The notes beneath the pieces are model-generated. The model worked only from the letters and a program-made list of their open reading frames with translations. It ran no database searches and had not been told where the DNA came from. DNA of 21,973 bases from ZLKRG08 sp964654815 (GTDB lineage Bacteria; Actinomycetota; Actinomycetes; Nanopelagicales; Nanopelagicaceae), in NCBI GenBank assembly GCA_964654815.1, contig CAZZLH010000023.1, positions 1 to 21,973 on the forward strand, read 5' to 3'. Numbering within the stretch: the stretch's first letter is position 1; the number at the start of each line of letters is the position of its first letter. Made by a program: the position numbers and the translations under genes. Below, in pieces: positions 15,335-21,973 of the stretch.

Positions 15335-15802
15335 GTGGAGTTCAAGACCCTCTCGACCATTATCGGCATCGGTTTAGTGCTGATTTATGCCATTGGTTCG
15401 GGTATCTGGGTCAGCAATTCACCAGGTTGGTACTCATCATTGGTGCGACCACCTTGGCAACCTCCTGATTTCGTCTTTGGATTGATCTGGCCTTACAACT
15501 TTGCGATGTTGGGATTTGCGGCATTTAAAATCTCTCAGAATTTGAGTAAGCCAGAAGTACTGCTCTGGTTGAGTTGTTTTGCAGTCTCGGTAGCTACCGC
15601 GCTGTTATGGGCGTATCACTTCTATGTACCACATAACTTAGGGCTCTCTGCGATTTTTCTTGGTATCACCGCAACATTAACTATCCCGATGCTGATACTC
15701 ACATACAGAGCCTCAACTCTAGTTGGTGCGCTGTTGACCCCTTATCAACTCTGGGTAATTGTGGCCACCACTCTGGCTTGGGGTTACGCAGTTCGCAATT
15801 AG
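15335..15802 (+). CDS. tspO: TspO/MBR family tryptophan-rich sensory protein
   Basis: 155-aa five-helix membrane protein of the TspO/MBR (translocator protein) family. The diagnostic segment GWYSSLVRPPWQPPDFVFG lies at 31-49, followed by IWPYNFAMLG. Further helices cover about 76-95, 100-123 and 130-150. TspO binds porphyrins and helps degrade or export them; in photosynthetic bacteria it tunes responses to oxygen and light. The start is GTG at 15335 with no Shine-Dalgarno and a GATACT hexamer six bases upstream. It is divergent from the YbjT-like gene (40 bases) and convergent with the ABC permease, with only ten bases between stops. Confidence 0.95.
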   Translation: MEFKTLSTIIGIGLVLIYAIGSGIWVSNSPGWYSSLVRPPWQPPDFVFGLIWPYNFAMLGFAAFKISQNLSKPEVLLWLSCFAVSVATALLWAYHFYVPHNLGLSAIFLGITATLTIPMLILTYRASTLVGALLTPYQLWVIVATTLAWGYAVRN

Positions 15803-15812
15803 CCATTCTTAG

Positions 15813-17477
15813 CTAGCGAGTTTTTGGCGTCTGATTGGCAACTTTGATTGTTAGATAAAGTCCTGGAATTGCAAGTGCCGCCAAGAAAGAGATCTTGGTG
15901 ATAGATGGGAATTTAACAAACGGGTGGCCCAATGCATCAAAGATAGAGAGATGCACAATCCAATCTGGCCAATTTAGATACGGTGCCATAAAGACCACTA
16001 ACCATGCGGCGGCAATGTAGACCGTGGCAGCTTGGGTTGTGGTCCGTTCTCGCATTAGGATTACCAAGAACTCTGTGATGACAGTCAGCGCAAGTCCAAA
16101 GAGCAGAATCATCAGAGTAAATCGTGCTACATCTGGCAGATACAACTTTGAGCCTTGCAGAAAGCTTCCAATCAAGATGGTGCCAATCGCTCCGGCACTG
16201 ATAATCGCAACTGCCACCATATTTGCCAGCACTCGATTGATGATCAATCTGCTCCATGAGATTGGCGCTGATAGAAAGAGGGCTAATCTGCCTTGCACCA
16301 GATCCTGGGTCCGATTGGAGGATTGGAAGATGATGTAGCCGGCCAAGAATGGCGGCACCACCTCATAAACCAGCGCCAAATACTGCTCTGCCGGGGTATT
16401 TCCATAACCAGCTGCCGCAAACTGCTGCAAGAAGGCGAACTCCTTCCACACATCGATCACGCCATTCATCAAAGAGATAAATAGTCCAATAAAAGCCATG
16501 GTGGCTAATGTCCAGGCAAGTAATCCATATCTCTGGCGCCAGAGTAAATCTCCGGTAATGCTCTTTGGCACATATTCTCTCTTAGGTATAGCGCCGCTTA
16601 ACTTATCCTCACGCTGCATTGACCGCATCGCAGGTTTGATAACCACGCTTTCAATATCGCGAACTGCAAATAACCGGCCAGACCAAATGACCAAGATTAT
16701 CCCTACAGCCAACATCGCAAACCAAGACCAATAGTTAGTACCAAATCCAGGGATCAATGGTCTAGATAAATTTGCATAGTAAAAGGGTGATAGATATTTA
16801 AACCAGGCTAACCAACTATATTTATCTGAGATGTTTCCGATGGCGTATATAAAAGTCACCACTATTGCAGTGATTCCCGAGGCGCTTCGGGAATTGCCGA
16901 CAAATTGCGAGATCAAAATGGCTAGACCAAAGAATGGCGAGACGCAGATCCCGCCGGCTAACAAGGTTATTATCGATCCAGCGGTAGCGGGCTCATCTGA
17001 TGCCCACATCGCAAGGGCGGTGGCAACTCCCGTTCCTAGGGAAATAACCACCATGGATAGGTAGAAGGCGATTGCCCGCAAAATAAGAAATCTAACTCTT
17101 GAGATTCCGGTTGCTAAAAATAACTCAATCATGCGAGTTTGTTCTAGATTTCTTATCAATCTTGCGCCTTGTACTGCGGCAAAGATGGCGAAGAAATAAT
17201 TAAATAGCACCACATTGTGATAGGCCAGATAACCACCCAAAGTATCTAATCGATCTGCTGGCCATCTGATTAAACGCATGCCCTCAATGGTTGGGTAAAT
17301 TGATTTTGCTAGAGCCGCGCCACCACCGGGAAAATCTCTCAATTCAACTGCGATCGCAATCGCCTCGAAGTACATAGCAAGCGCGCCACCTATCAACCAG
17401 ACGATTAGCGTTACCCGCTTCTCATATAAGGCCGCAAGAATTACCGCAAAATCGCGCCCTCTAGCTCTGTATTTCAT
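15813..17477 (-). CDS. ABC-2 type exporter permease (COG3559-like)
   Basis: 554-aa polytopic membrane protein with about twelve hydrophobic segments in two similar halves. Each half begins with a basic segment before the first helix (YRARGRDFAVILAALYEKR near residue 3; LLWRQRYGLLAWTLATMAF near 310). This doubled ABC-2 layout matches actinobacterial permeases annotated as exporters of polyketide antibiotics or tetronasin-like drugs (COG3559). The cargo cannot be inferred. It starts at ATG 17477, overlapping the ATPase gene by 17 bases, so the pair is one operon and one transporter. Confidence 0.9.
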   Translation of the reverse strand: MKYRARGRDFAVILAALYEKRVTLIVWLIGGALAMYFEAIAIAVELRDFPGGGAALAKSIYPTIEGMRLIRWPADRLDTLGGYLAYHNVVLFNYFFAIFAAVQGARLIRNLEQTRMIELFLATGISRVRFLILRAIAFYLSMVVISLGTGVATALAMWASDEPATAGSIITLLAGGICVSPFFGLAILISQFVGNSRSASGITAIVVTFIYAIGNISDKYSWLAWFKYLSPFYYANLSRPLIPGFGTNYWSWFAMLAVGIILVIWSGRLFAVRDIESVVIKPAMRSMQREDKLSGAIPKREYVPKSITGDLLWRQRYGLLAWTLATMAFIGLFISLMNGVIDVWKEFAFLQQFAAAGYGNTPAEQYLALVYEVVPPFLAGYIIFQSSNRTQDLVQGRLALFLSAPISWSRLIINRVLANMVAVAIISAGAIGTILIGSFLQGSKLYLPDVARFTLMILLFGLALTVITEFLVILMRERTTTQAATVYIAAAWLVVFMAPYLNWPDWIVHLSIFDALGHPFVKFPSITKISFLAALAIPGLYLTIKVANQTPKTR

Positions 17478-18351
17478 GAAAGAAGACCTCTTCCAGGGAT
17501 AGTTCGCGGCTACTTAGCTCTGCGACATCCTGCTTAGCTAAATAATCCAACAAACTTTTAAGTGAGCCTTCTACCTCGAAATCTAGGCTCTTGGTGTTCT
17601 TATGAATCTGGGAGACTCCCGGTATGCGCAATGTGCCTACTTCTGGCATTCCATCAGCAAAAGTAGCGGTGACTTTATGTTTATGCGCAGCGCGTAATTC
17701 ATCTAGTTTACCGACTTTGATTACGCGGCCATTATTTATCAATCCAATCCGGGTACAGATAGATTCAACTTCGCTCAAGACGTGAGATGAGAGAATCACG
17801 GTATTTCCGGCTGCCACAAAATCTTGCATCAGAACTTTGAACTCTCTTTGAATTATGGGATCCAGCCCAAGAGTTGGCTCGTCCAAAATCAGTAGCTTGG
17901 GTCGGTGCATTAAGGCTTGAACCAAAGCTACTTTCTGTTTATTGCCGTGGGATAGTTCTTGGAACTTGCGAGATAAATCGAGATCCAATCGCTTGGCTAA
18001 TTCATCAATGTATGTAAAGTCCGTTGCGCCTCGCAGATTCATTAGCAAATTTAGAATGTAACGTGAGGTAACACTTGGAAATTGCATCAGCTCACCTGGC
18101 TGATAACCAATAACCCGTTTTAATGCCAATGAATTAACTCTGGAATCCAAACCAAAGATCTTGGCGCTACCCAAGGTCGGCCTAATAAGATCCATCAATA
18201 ATTTGATAAAGGTGCTCTTTCCTGCACCATTGGGGCCGATCAATCCAAAGATTTCGCCATTTGTTATCTCAAGATCAACTCCGAAGAGGCCATTGTGATC
18301 GCCGTAATCCTTGGTGAGATTTCGACAAGTTACCGCAATCTGCTCCACCAT
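17461..18351 (-). CDS. ABC transporter ATP-binding protein
   Basis: 296-aa ATPase of an ABC-2 exporter. Walker A GPNGAGKST (39-47), Q-loop around YQPGE (83-87), signature LSHGN (133-137), Walker B LLILDEPT (153-160), D-loop LGLD and H-loop SSH (His190) are all present, so it should be active. The usual DrrA/CcmA-like C-terminal extension follows. The start is ATG 18351 with GGAG nine bases upstream; a TTG at 18384 would add eleven residues without family similarity. It is followed with a 17-base overlap by the permease. Upstream lie a perfect 16-bp palindrome at 18411-18426 and an opposite-strand gene remnant. Confidence 0.93.
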   Translation of the reverse strand: MVEQIAVTCRNLTKDYGDHNGLFGVDLEITNGEIFGLIGPNGAGKSTFIKLLMDLIRPTLGSAKIFGLDSRVNSLALKRVIGYQPGELMQFPSVTSRYILNLLMNLRGATDFTYIDELAKRLDLDLSRKFQELSHGNKQKVALVQALMHRPKLLILDEPTLGLDPIIQREFKVLMQDFVAAGNTVILSSHVLSEVESICTRIGLINNGRVIKVGKLDELRAAHKHKVTATFADGMPEVGTLRIPGVSQIHKNTKSLDFEVEGSLKSLLDYLAKQDVAELSSRELSLEEVFFHEIQS

Positions 18352-18395
18352 GGCGCAAGGCTCCGCGAAGTCTGCAAAGGGCAACTCTCAGCTAG

Positions 18396-18578
18396 GTCAA
18401 TTCTTTCCCAGGTTTTCCGGAAAACCATTACTCAAGGCCCGACCGAGCCAATTGGCATGTTGATTCAATCCTCGGCTTACTTGAGAGAGTTGGTAAGAAA
18501 TTCCGCTGGATGCATGTAGAGAAGTTGGAAGTCTTAGATGGCGTAGAGGTATTTACCAAAGCGCAAGGTGAAAACTAG
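18396..18578 (+). pseudogene. C-terminal remnant of Thermus-type NADP isocitrate dehydrogenase
   Basis: A plus-strand frame of 60 codons, bounded by TAG at 18393 and TAG at 18576, has no usable start codon before a late ATG at 18510. Its end reads ILGLLERVGKKFRWMHVEKL, then DGVEVFTKAQGEN at the C-terminus. I recall that the isocitrate dehydrogenase of Thermus thermophilus ends in FRWMHLEKLQEFDG and FTKAQGED, a match too specific to be chance. The whole catalytic part is missing. The frame ends against the 5' end of the ABC ATPase gene, suggesting the gene was cut when the ABC pair arrived. Similarity starts at about 18408; the residues before that may be filler. It rests on remembered sequence, so the assignment is moderate. 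Confidence 0.65.
18411..18426. promoter_or_regulatory. Perfect 16-bp palindrome, possible operator
   Basis: GGTTTTCCGGAAAACC is identical to its reverse complement. It lies 60 bases upstream of the ABC ATPase start, where a dimeric repressor would bind to control an exporter operon. It also falls inside the dehydrogenase remnant, so it could be chance in formerly coding DNA. Confidence 0.4.
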
Positions 18579-18609
18579 AGCTAACTAGAAAGTAATCTAG
18601 CGATTGTTT

Positions 18610-19323
18610 CTACCAAGGGATTACTTCGTTATCCTCCCAAAGTAATCCGGTCTGCGTACTTCCTGGAATCAATTCTCTAGTTGCTAACCAGACTGCAGTA
18701 GCTGCACCCTCTGCCGCAGAGCGCGGCGCGTTCTCGCCACCCATATCTGTGCGCGAGTGATTTGGACAGATTGCATCGACCCATAATCCGCGAGCGCCAT
18801 GGCCGCTCTCGTGTGCCAGATTTCGCACCAAGGCATTAACTCCCGCCTTGGAGATTCGATAGGGAACTAAACCTCCGGCATTGCCTGGGCCAGACATTCT
18901 TCCAAGGCATGCGCTGTAAATAATTATGCGTCGATTTTTCTGATCAGTTCTGGCCTCTGCCATCTTTGCACCGACTTCATTGACGATGGTAAATACCGAA
19001 TCAAGGTTGATGCTCATCACGCGACGCCACTCTTCATCCGTGGTACGTAAGGTCTTGGCCATGCGATCCGACATGACTCCATGTGCCAGCATCAGAGTCT
19101 CAGGTATCCCATATTTCTCAACTGCTTGCGCAAAAACTTTACGAGTCTGCGAGATATCTGCCAGATCAACTACTTCAAAATTTGCATCTAGATTGGCTGC
19201 GGCGTTCTGCAAACGATCTTGATCTTTAGCAAAGAGCACGATGTTGTGGCCCTGCGTCTTTAACGCTTTCGCTGTCTCAAACCCCAGACCGCGAGAACCA
19301 CCCGTTACAAATACCAATGACAT
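18610..19323 (-). CDS. Short-chain dehydrogenase/reductase
   Basis: 237-aa classical SDR. Cofactor motif TGGSRGLG (7-14), LAHGVM (79-84, the variant of the NAG motif) and catalytic Ser137, Tyr155 and Lys159 (YRISK) are in the correct spacing. It probably reduces or oxidises a carbonyl/hydroxyl group with NAD(P)(H); substrate unknown. Some features (VPYRISKAGVNALVRNLAHE, then CPNHSRTDMGG) resemble carbonyl-reductase-like SDRs. The start is ATG 19323, at which the family N-terminus begins. No Shine-Dalgarno is visible; TTGGAT lies six bases upstream. It is divergent from the NADH dehydrogenase (53 bases). Confidence 0.92.
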   Translation of the reverse strand: MSLVFVTGGSRGLGFETAKALKTQGHNIVLFAKDQDRLQNAAANLDANFEVVDLADISQTRKVFAQAVEKYGIPETLMLAHGVMSDRMAKTLRTTDEEWRRVMSINLDSVFTIVNEVGAKMAEARTDQKNRRIIIYSACLGRMSGPGNAGGLVPYRISKAGVNALVRNLAHESGHGARGLWVDAICPNHSRTDMGGENAPRSAAEGAATAVWLATRELIPGSTQTGLLWEDNEVIPW

Positions 19324-19364
19324 GGGGTAATCCAACCACTCATGCCTTGCTTTGGTTAACGGAC

Positions 19365-19370
19365 TAGAAT
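19365..19370 (+). promoter_or_regulatory. Likely -10 of leaderless NDH-2 mRNA
   Basis: TAGAAT, then CCTTGA, then GTG at 19377. This fits the TANNNT consensus fully and places the transcription start at the start codon. No Shine-Dalgarno sequence lies in the space. Confidence 0.55.
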
Positions 19371-19376
19371 CCTTGA

Positions 19377-20630
19377 GTGTCCAAACCAAAGGTAGTGATT
19401 CTCGGGGCTGGTTTCGGTGGCCTTACTGCAGCGCGGGCCATGGACCAGATCGCCGATGTAGTTCTGGTGGATCGCCATAACTTTCAAACCTTTCTGCCAT
19501 TGCTCTACCAAGTCTCTACCGCAGGGCTTGCCGCAGATCATGTTGCCTATCCAATTCGTGGCGCACTGAGAAAGACCAAGATCAAATTTCGAATGGGTTC
19601 TCCGATCTCACTGGATCACAAGAACAAGAGCATTAAATTGGATTCGAGTGAGGTTTTGCATTTCGATTACCTGATTATCGCGCTTGGTTCTGCCACCAAT
19701 GATTTTGGTATTAAAGGAGTGGCAGAAAATTGCTTAGGTATGAAGAGTGTTAATGAGGCGCTAAATATTCGCTCTGAGATCATGCGCCATTTCGAAGATC
19801 TATGCCGTTTTGAGGATAGCCAACAAGCTGAACATAAGTTTGCCATTTCTGTCGTCGGCGGTGGTCCAACTGGCGTGGAAATGGCTGGTGCCATCGCCGA
19901 ATTGATCCGTGGTCCGCTTAAATCAGATAATGCAAATGCAGCCAAAAATATTGAAGTGCATTTGATTGAAGCGGGTCCAAGAATTCTCCCTGCGCTCTCA
20001 CCTAAGTTGTCCGAGCGCGCGCAACGAGATTTAGCGCAACTTGGAGTTTCAGTACTTACCCAAGCTGCAGTTAAAGAGGTTACGCCCCATGAAATCATCT
20101 TTGCCGATGGCAAGAAAATTGATTCCGGTATCACCATCTGGGCTGCAGGGGTAAAGGGCGAACCAGCGTTGATCTCACTTAATTTGCCGCAAGAAGGCGG
20201 CAGAGTGAAGGTCGAACCTTCTCTGCAGGTGAGCAACTACCCATACATCTTTGCAATAGGAGATATCTCTGGCGCTAAGGGCGCAGATGGAAAGTTCTTG
20301 CCGATGGTGGCGCCGGTTGCCATGCAACAAGCTCGCTTCGTCGCAAAACAAATTGCCCGTTTAACCAACGCAACAAAATCAGCTCAGGAAAGGTCACTAC
20401 CTAACTTCTCATATTTGGATAAGGGTTCGATGGCAACAATCGGGCGCCACAAAGCGGTCGTAGAGGTGAAAAATATTCGAATTGGTGGCGTAATTGCTTG
20501 GTATGCCTGGCTCTGGCTACATCTCTTCTATCTACTGGGTGGCCGTAACAAAATTGGCACCATGGCGGATTGGACTTGGAATTACCTCACCTTTGATCGC
20601 GGTAATCGCCATATTCTGGATATCTCCTAG
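19377..20630 (+). CDS. ndh: Type II NADH:quinone dehydrogenase (NDH-2)
   Basis: 417-aa single-subunit flavoprotein that oxidises NADH and reduces quinone without pumping protons. FAD-binding motif GAGFGG (10-15), NADH-binding motif VGGGPTGVEMAG (160-171) and the second FAD segment IFAIGDISG (about 290-298) are present. The aromatic C-terminal helix WLWLHLFYLLGGRNKI is the usual membrane anchor. The length is normal for the family. The start is GTG at 19377, with TAGAAT and six bases upstream. The next gene starts 35 bases after the stop in the same direction. The symbol follows the family name; an NADPH-specific or sulfide-oxidising role is unlikely given the motifs. Confidence 0.93.
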   Translation: MSKPKVVILGAGFGGLTAARAMDQIADVVLVDRHNFQTFLPLLYQVSTAGLAADHVAYPIRGALRKTKIKFRMGSPISLDHKNKSIKLDSSEVLHFDYLIIALGSATNDFGIKGVAENCLGMKSVNEALNIRSEIMRHFEDLCRFEDSQQAEHKFAISVVGGGPTGVEMAGAIAELIRGPLKSDNANAAKNIEVHLIEAGPRILPALSPKLSERAQRDLAQLGVSVLTQAAVKEVTPHEIIFADGKKIDSGITIWAAGVKGEPALISLNLPQEGGRVKVEPSLQVSNYPYIFAIGDISGAKGADGKFLPMVAPVAMQQARFVAKQIARLTNATKSAQERSLPNFSYLDKGSMATIGRHKAVVEVKNIRIGGVIAWYAWLWLHLFYLLGGRNKIGTMADWTWNYLTFDRGNRHILDIS

Positions 20631-20665
20631 TACCTTGCCTTTCCACCACTTAAATATCAAAATGA

Positions 20666-21244
20666 ATGTCTTGGTGCGAGATGGTAAATAGATCCGAGAA
20701 TCAACTAATTGAATTAAAGATTGCAGGGCGTTGGCGGAAAATTCCAATCTGGGCCAGCAAATTACCTTTCGAAGTGAGGCCAAGTCCTAAGTTTGATCAT
20801 CGCGCTTGGAAGCTCTGGAAGCCCACCTTGAAGTTGATGGCAAAAGTGGTAAAGCGAGAGCAGATCAAAATCAATTGGGTTCGTATTCACTCTCATTTTA
20901 ATCTCCGGGGCGAGCTACCCCACGCGATGGGTTGGTTTGATCCGATTGAAAAGAGCGTCTTCCTCTGCCACTTCGATGGAGAGACCATGTTGCATGAATT
21001 GGGCCATGCCAAATCAAGTGGCTATCACGGGGATCCTTGGGCCAGGGCCACTGCCAAGCTCTATCAAAAATATTTAAGCGGAAAAGAGCAGAAACTAGCG
21101 CTTGATAATTTAGGGCAATACCTATCTGGTCGCAGGGCCTATTACAAGATCTTTGGCGAGAAACCGCCTAAATATCAAGATCAAAAGAGCTTGTGGTGGC
21201 ATTTAAAGCCCAACGGAAAACCTGCAATGCGAGTAATTCGATGA
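20666..21244 (+). CDS. Putative HExxH zinc metallopeptidase (unassigned family)
   Basis: 192-aa protein with a clear metallopeptidase motif, MLHELGHAKSSGYHGDPW: His110, Glu111 and His114 form HExxH, and His121 in YHGDPW is a candidate third ligand. The layout is like SprT and YgjP-type minimal zincins, but the rest (for example SHFNLRGELPHAMGWFDP) does not match a family I can name. No signal peptide or membrane segment is visible. The start is ATG at 20666; ATG at 20681 is an alternative, and neither has a clear ribosome binding site. It overlaps the next gene by four bases (ATGA), so the two are co-translated. Confidence 0.8.
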   Translation: MSWCEMVNRSENQLIELKIAGRWRKIPIWASKLPFEVRPSPKFDHRAWKLWKPTLKLMAKVVKREQIKINWVRIHSHFNLRGELPHAMGWFDPIEKSVFLCHFDGETMLHELGHAKSSGYHGDPWARATAKLYQKYLSGKEQKLALDNLGQYLSGRRAYYKIFGEKPPKYQDQKSLWWHLKPNGKPAMRVIR

Positions 21245-21957
21245 CCAAACCAGGGCGAGTAGCGCTAGTAGGTTCTGGCGAATACCTGCCTGCAATGGCG
21301 GACTTTGAAAAATCGCTGTTACAAATTGGTGGCTCCGAAAAATACATTCAAATTCCTACGGCTGCAGGTCAAGAGTCACGCGATCGTTTGAGATATTGGC
21401 AAGAGCTTGGACAATCTCAAGCTGAGCGAATCGGAGTTGCGCAAACTTTTCTCCCTATCTTCAATCGGGAAGATGCGATGCGAGAGGATCTTGCGCGATC
21501 AATCGATGGCGCTGGACTAATTTATTTAAGTGGTGGCGATCCGCATTACTTAGCGGAAACTTTGATTGGCACACCCGTATATGAAGCCATCATTGGCAAT
21601 TGGCGCGCTGGTTCATCGCTTGCTGGATGCAGCGCTGGCGCGATGGTCTTAGGCCCCGATATTCCTAATTTTCGCCATATGCGAGCTGAAGGTAGCGCCG
21701 GTTTTGGCGTAGTGCCCCATATTCGCACCATCCCTCACTACAACAAGTTCTTTAGGTGGATTCCAGAATTTGCCGCGCAGAAATTCTTGCAAGCCCCGGA
21801 GCATATATTTGTAGTAGGCATTGATGAGATGACTGCAATCGAATCAGATGATTTAATCACTTGGCGAGTTCATGGTGTGGGCAAAATGCATCTACTAACC
21901 GGCGATGATGCTGGAGTGTATGAAGAATCTGCAACTCTCATGATTCGCAATTCATAA
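21241..21957 (+). CDS. Peptidase S51 (cyanophycinase/dipeptidase E)-like protein
   Basis: 238-aa protein of the peptidase S51/class I glutamine amidotransferase-like fold. The nucleophile elbow is LAGCSAGAMVLG, with Ser131 as nucleophile. YLSGGDPHYLAETL (95-108) is the usual segment before it, and IPHYNKF supplies candidate His residues. Members include dipeptidase E (Asp-X dipeptides) and cyanophycinase (beta-Asp-Arg polymer); which applies cannot be read here, and no cyanophycin synthetase is in the window. The start is ATG at 21241, overlapping the stop of the HExxH gene as ATGA; a longer in-frame start at 21193 lies inside that gene and is rejected. Confidence 0.87.
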   Translation: MTKPGRVALVGSGEYLPAMADFEKSLLQIGGSEKYIQIPTAAGQESRDRLRYWQELGQSQAERIGVAQTFLPIFNREDAMREDLARSIDGAGLIYLSGGDPHYLAETLIGTPVYEAIIGNWRAGSSLAGCSAGAMVLGPDIPNFRHMRAEGSAGFGVVPHIRTIPHYNKFFRWIPEFAAQKFLQAPEHIFVVGIDEMTAIESDDLITWRVHGVGKMHLLTGDDAGVYEESATLMIRNS

Positions 21958-21973
21958 ATTGTGCTGGTTGTGC

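Noticed and set aside
18350..18464. ATG 18350 frame joined by a frameshift to the dehydrogenase remnant
   Set aside because: A single indel near 18405 would join them, but the extra residues do not resemble the dehydrogenase and the ATG overlaps the ATPase start, so I do not claim a frameshifted full gene.
18295..18519. Plus-strand frame opposite the ABC ATPase start
   Set aside because: It overlaps the conserved ATPase on the other strand and its product has no recognisable motif; the remnant in a neighbouring frame (18396-18578) explains the real signal.
1..21973. tRNA, rRNA, insertion sequence or phage genes
   Set aside because: No cloverleaf-like sequence, transposase or integrase motif was found by reading both strands.

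Overview
The window looks like a chromosomal segment of a small-genome actinobacterium. It has moderate-to-low GC, very tight gene packing and almost no intergenic DNA. The actinobacterial signatures are a UPF0182 membrane protein beside a Zincin_2/DUF2342-type 'zinc-dependent metalloprotease', a DUF3263 protein, MurT/GatD, and several genes that appear to begin at the first base of the mRNA (leaderless). A freshwater planktonic lineage such as Nanopelagicales (acI) would fit, but this is inferred from style and gene content, not from a marker gene.

Layout. 1-3074: UPF0182 gene (minus), an assembly gap and an 11-bp tandem repeat at the 5' end. 3253-5720: a 55-aa one-helix membrane protein (minus), the degenerate metalloprotease (plus) and a YgjP-like HExxH metallopeptidase (plus). 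5727-8261: DUF3263 protein (minus), a PLP-dependent decarboxylase (minus) and a divergent alpha/beta hydrolase (plus). 8218-11031: a minus-strand operon, in transcription order a 57-aa membrane protein, beta-carbonic anhydrase, murT and gatD; gatD is split by a second assembly gap but is intact once the duplicated contig end is removed. 11060-15802: a light and porphyrin group with an FeS-BCP-type photolyase coupled to an alpha/beta hydrolase (plus), a YbjT-like SDR/DUF2867 protein coupled to a SOUL heme-binding protein (minus), and TspO (plus). 15813-18351: a two-gene ABC exporter (minus). 18396-18578: a start-less C-terminal remnant resembling Thermus-type NADP isocitrate dehydrogenase. 18610-19323: an SDR (minus). 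19377-21957: type II NADH dehydrogenase, an HExxH protein and a peptidase-S51-like protein (plus).

How they work together. CA-murT-gatD joins inorganic-carbon handling with lipid II glutamate amidation. The photolyase/SOUL/TspO/YbjT set resembles light and photo-oxidative stress modules of other bacteria. The NDH-2 feeds the quinone pool. No tRNA, rRNA, insertion sequence, CRISPR array or phage gene was seen.

The most noteworthy observations are: (i) a repeated promoter layout, a -10-like hexamer, exactly six bases, then the start codon; (ii) the isocitrate dehydrogenase remnant with a perfect 16-bp palindrome next to the ABC operon; (iii) the array of six 11-bp repeats next to the UPF0182 ribosome binding site; (iv) two unannotated small membrane proteins; (v) two 100-N gaps that are false gaps flanked by identical contig ends.
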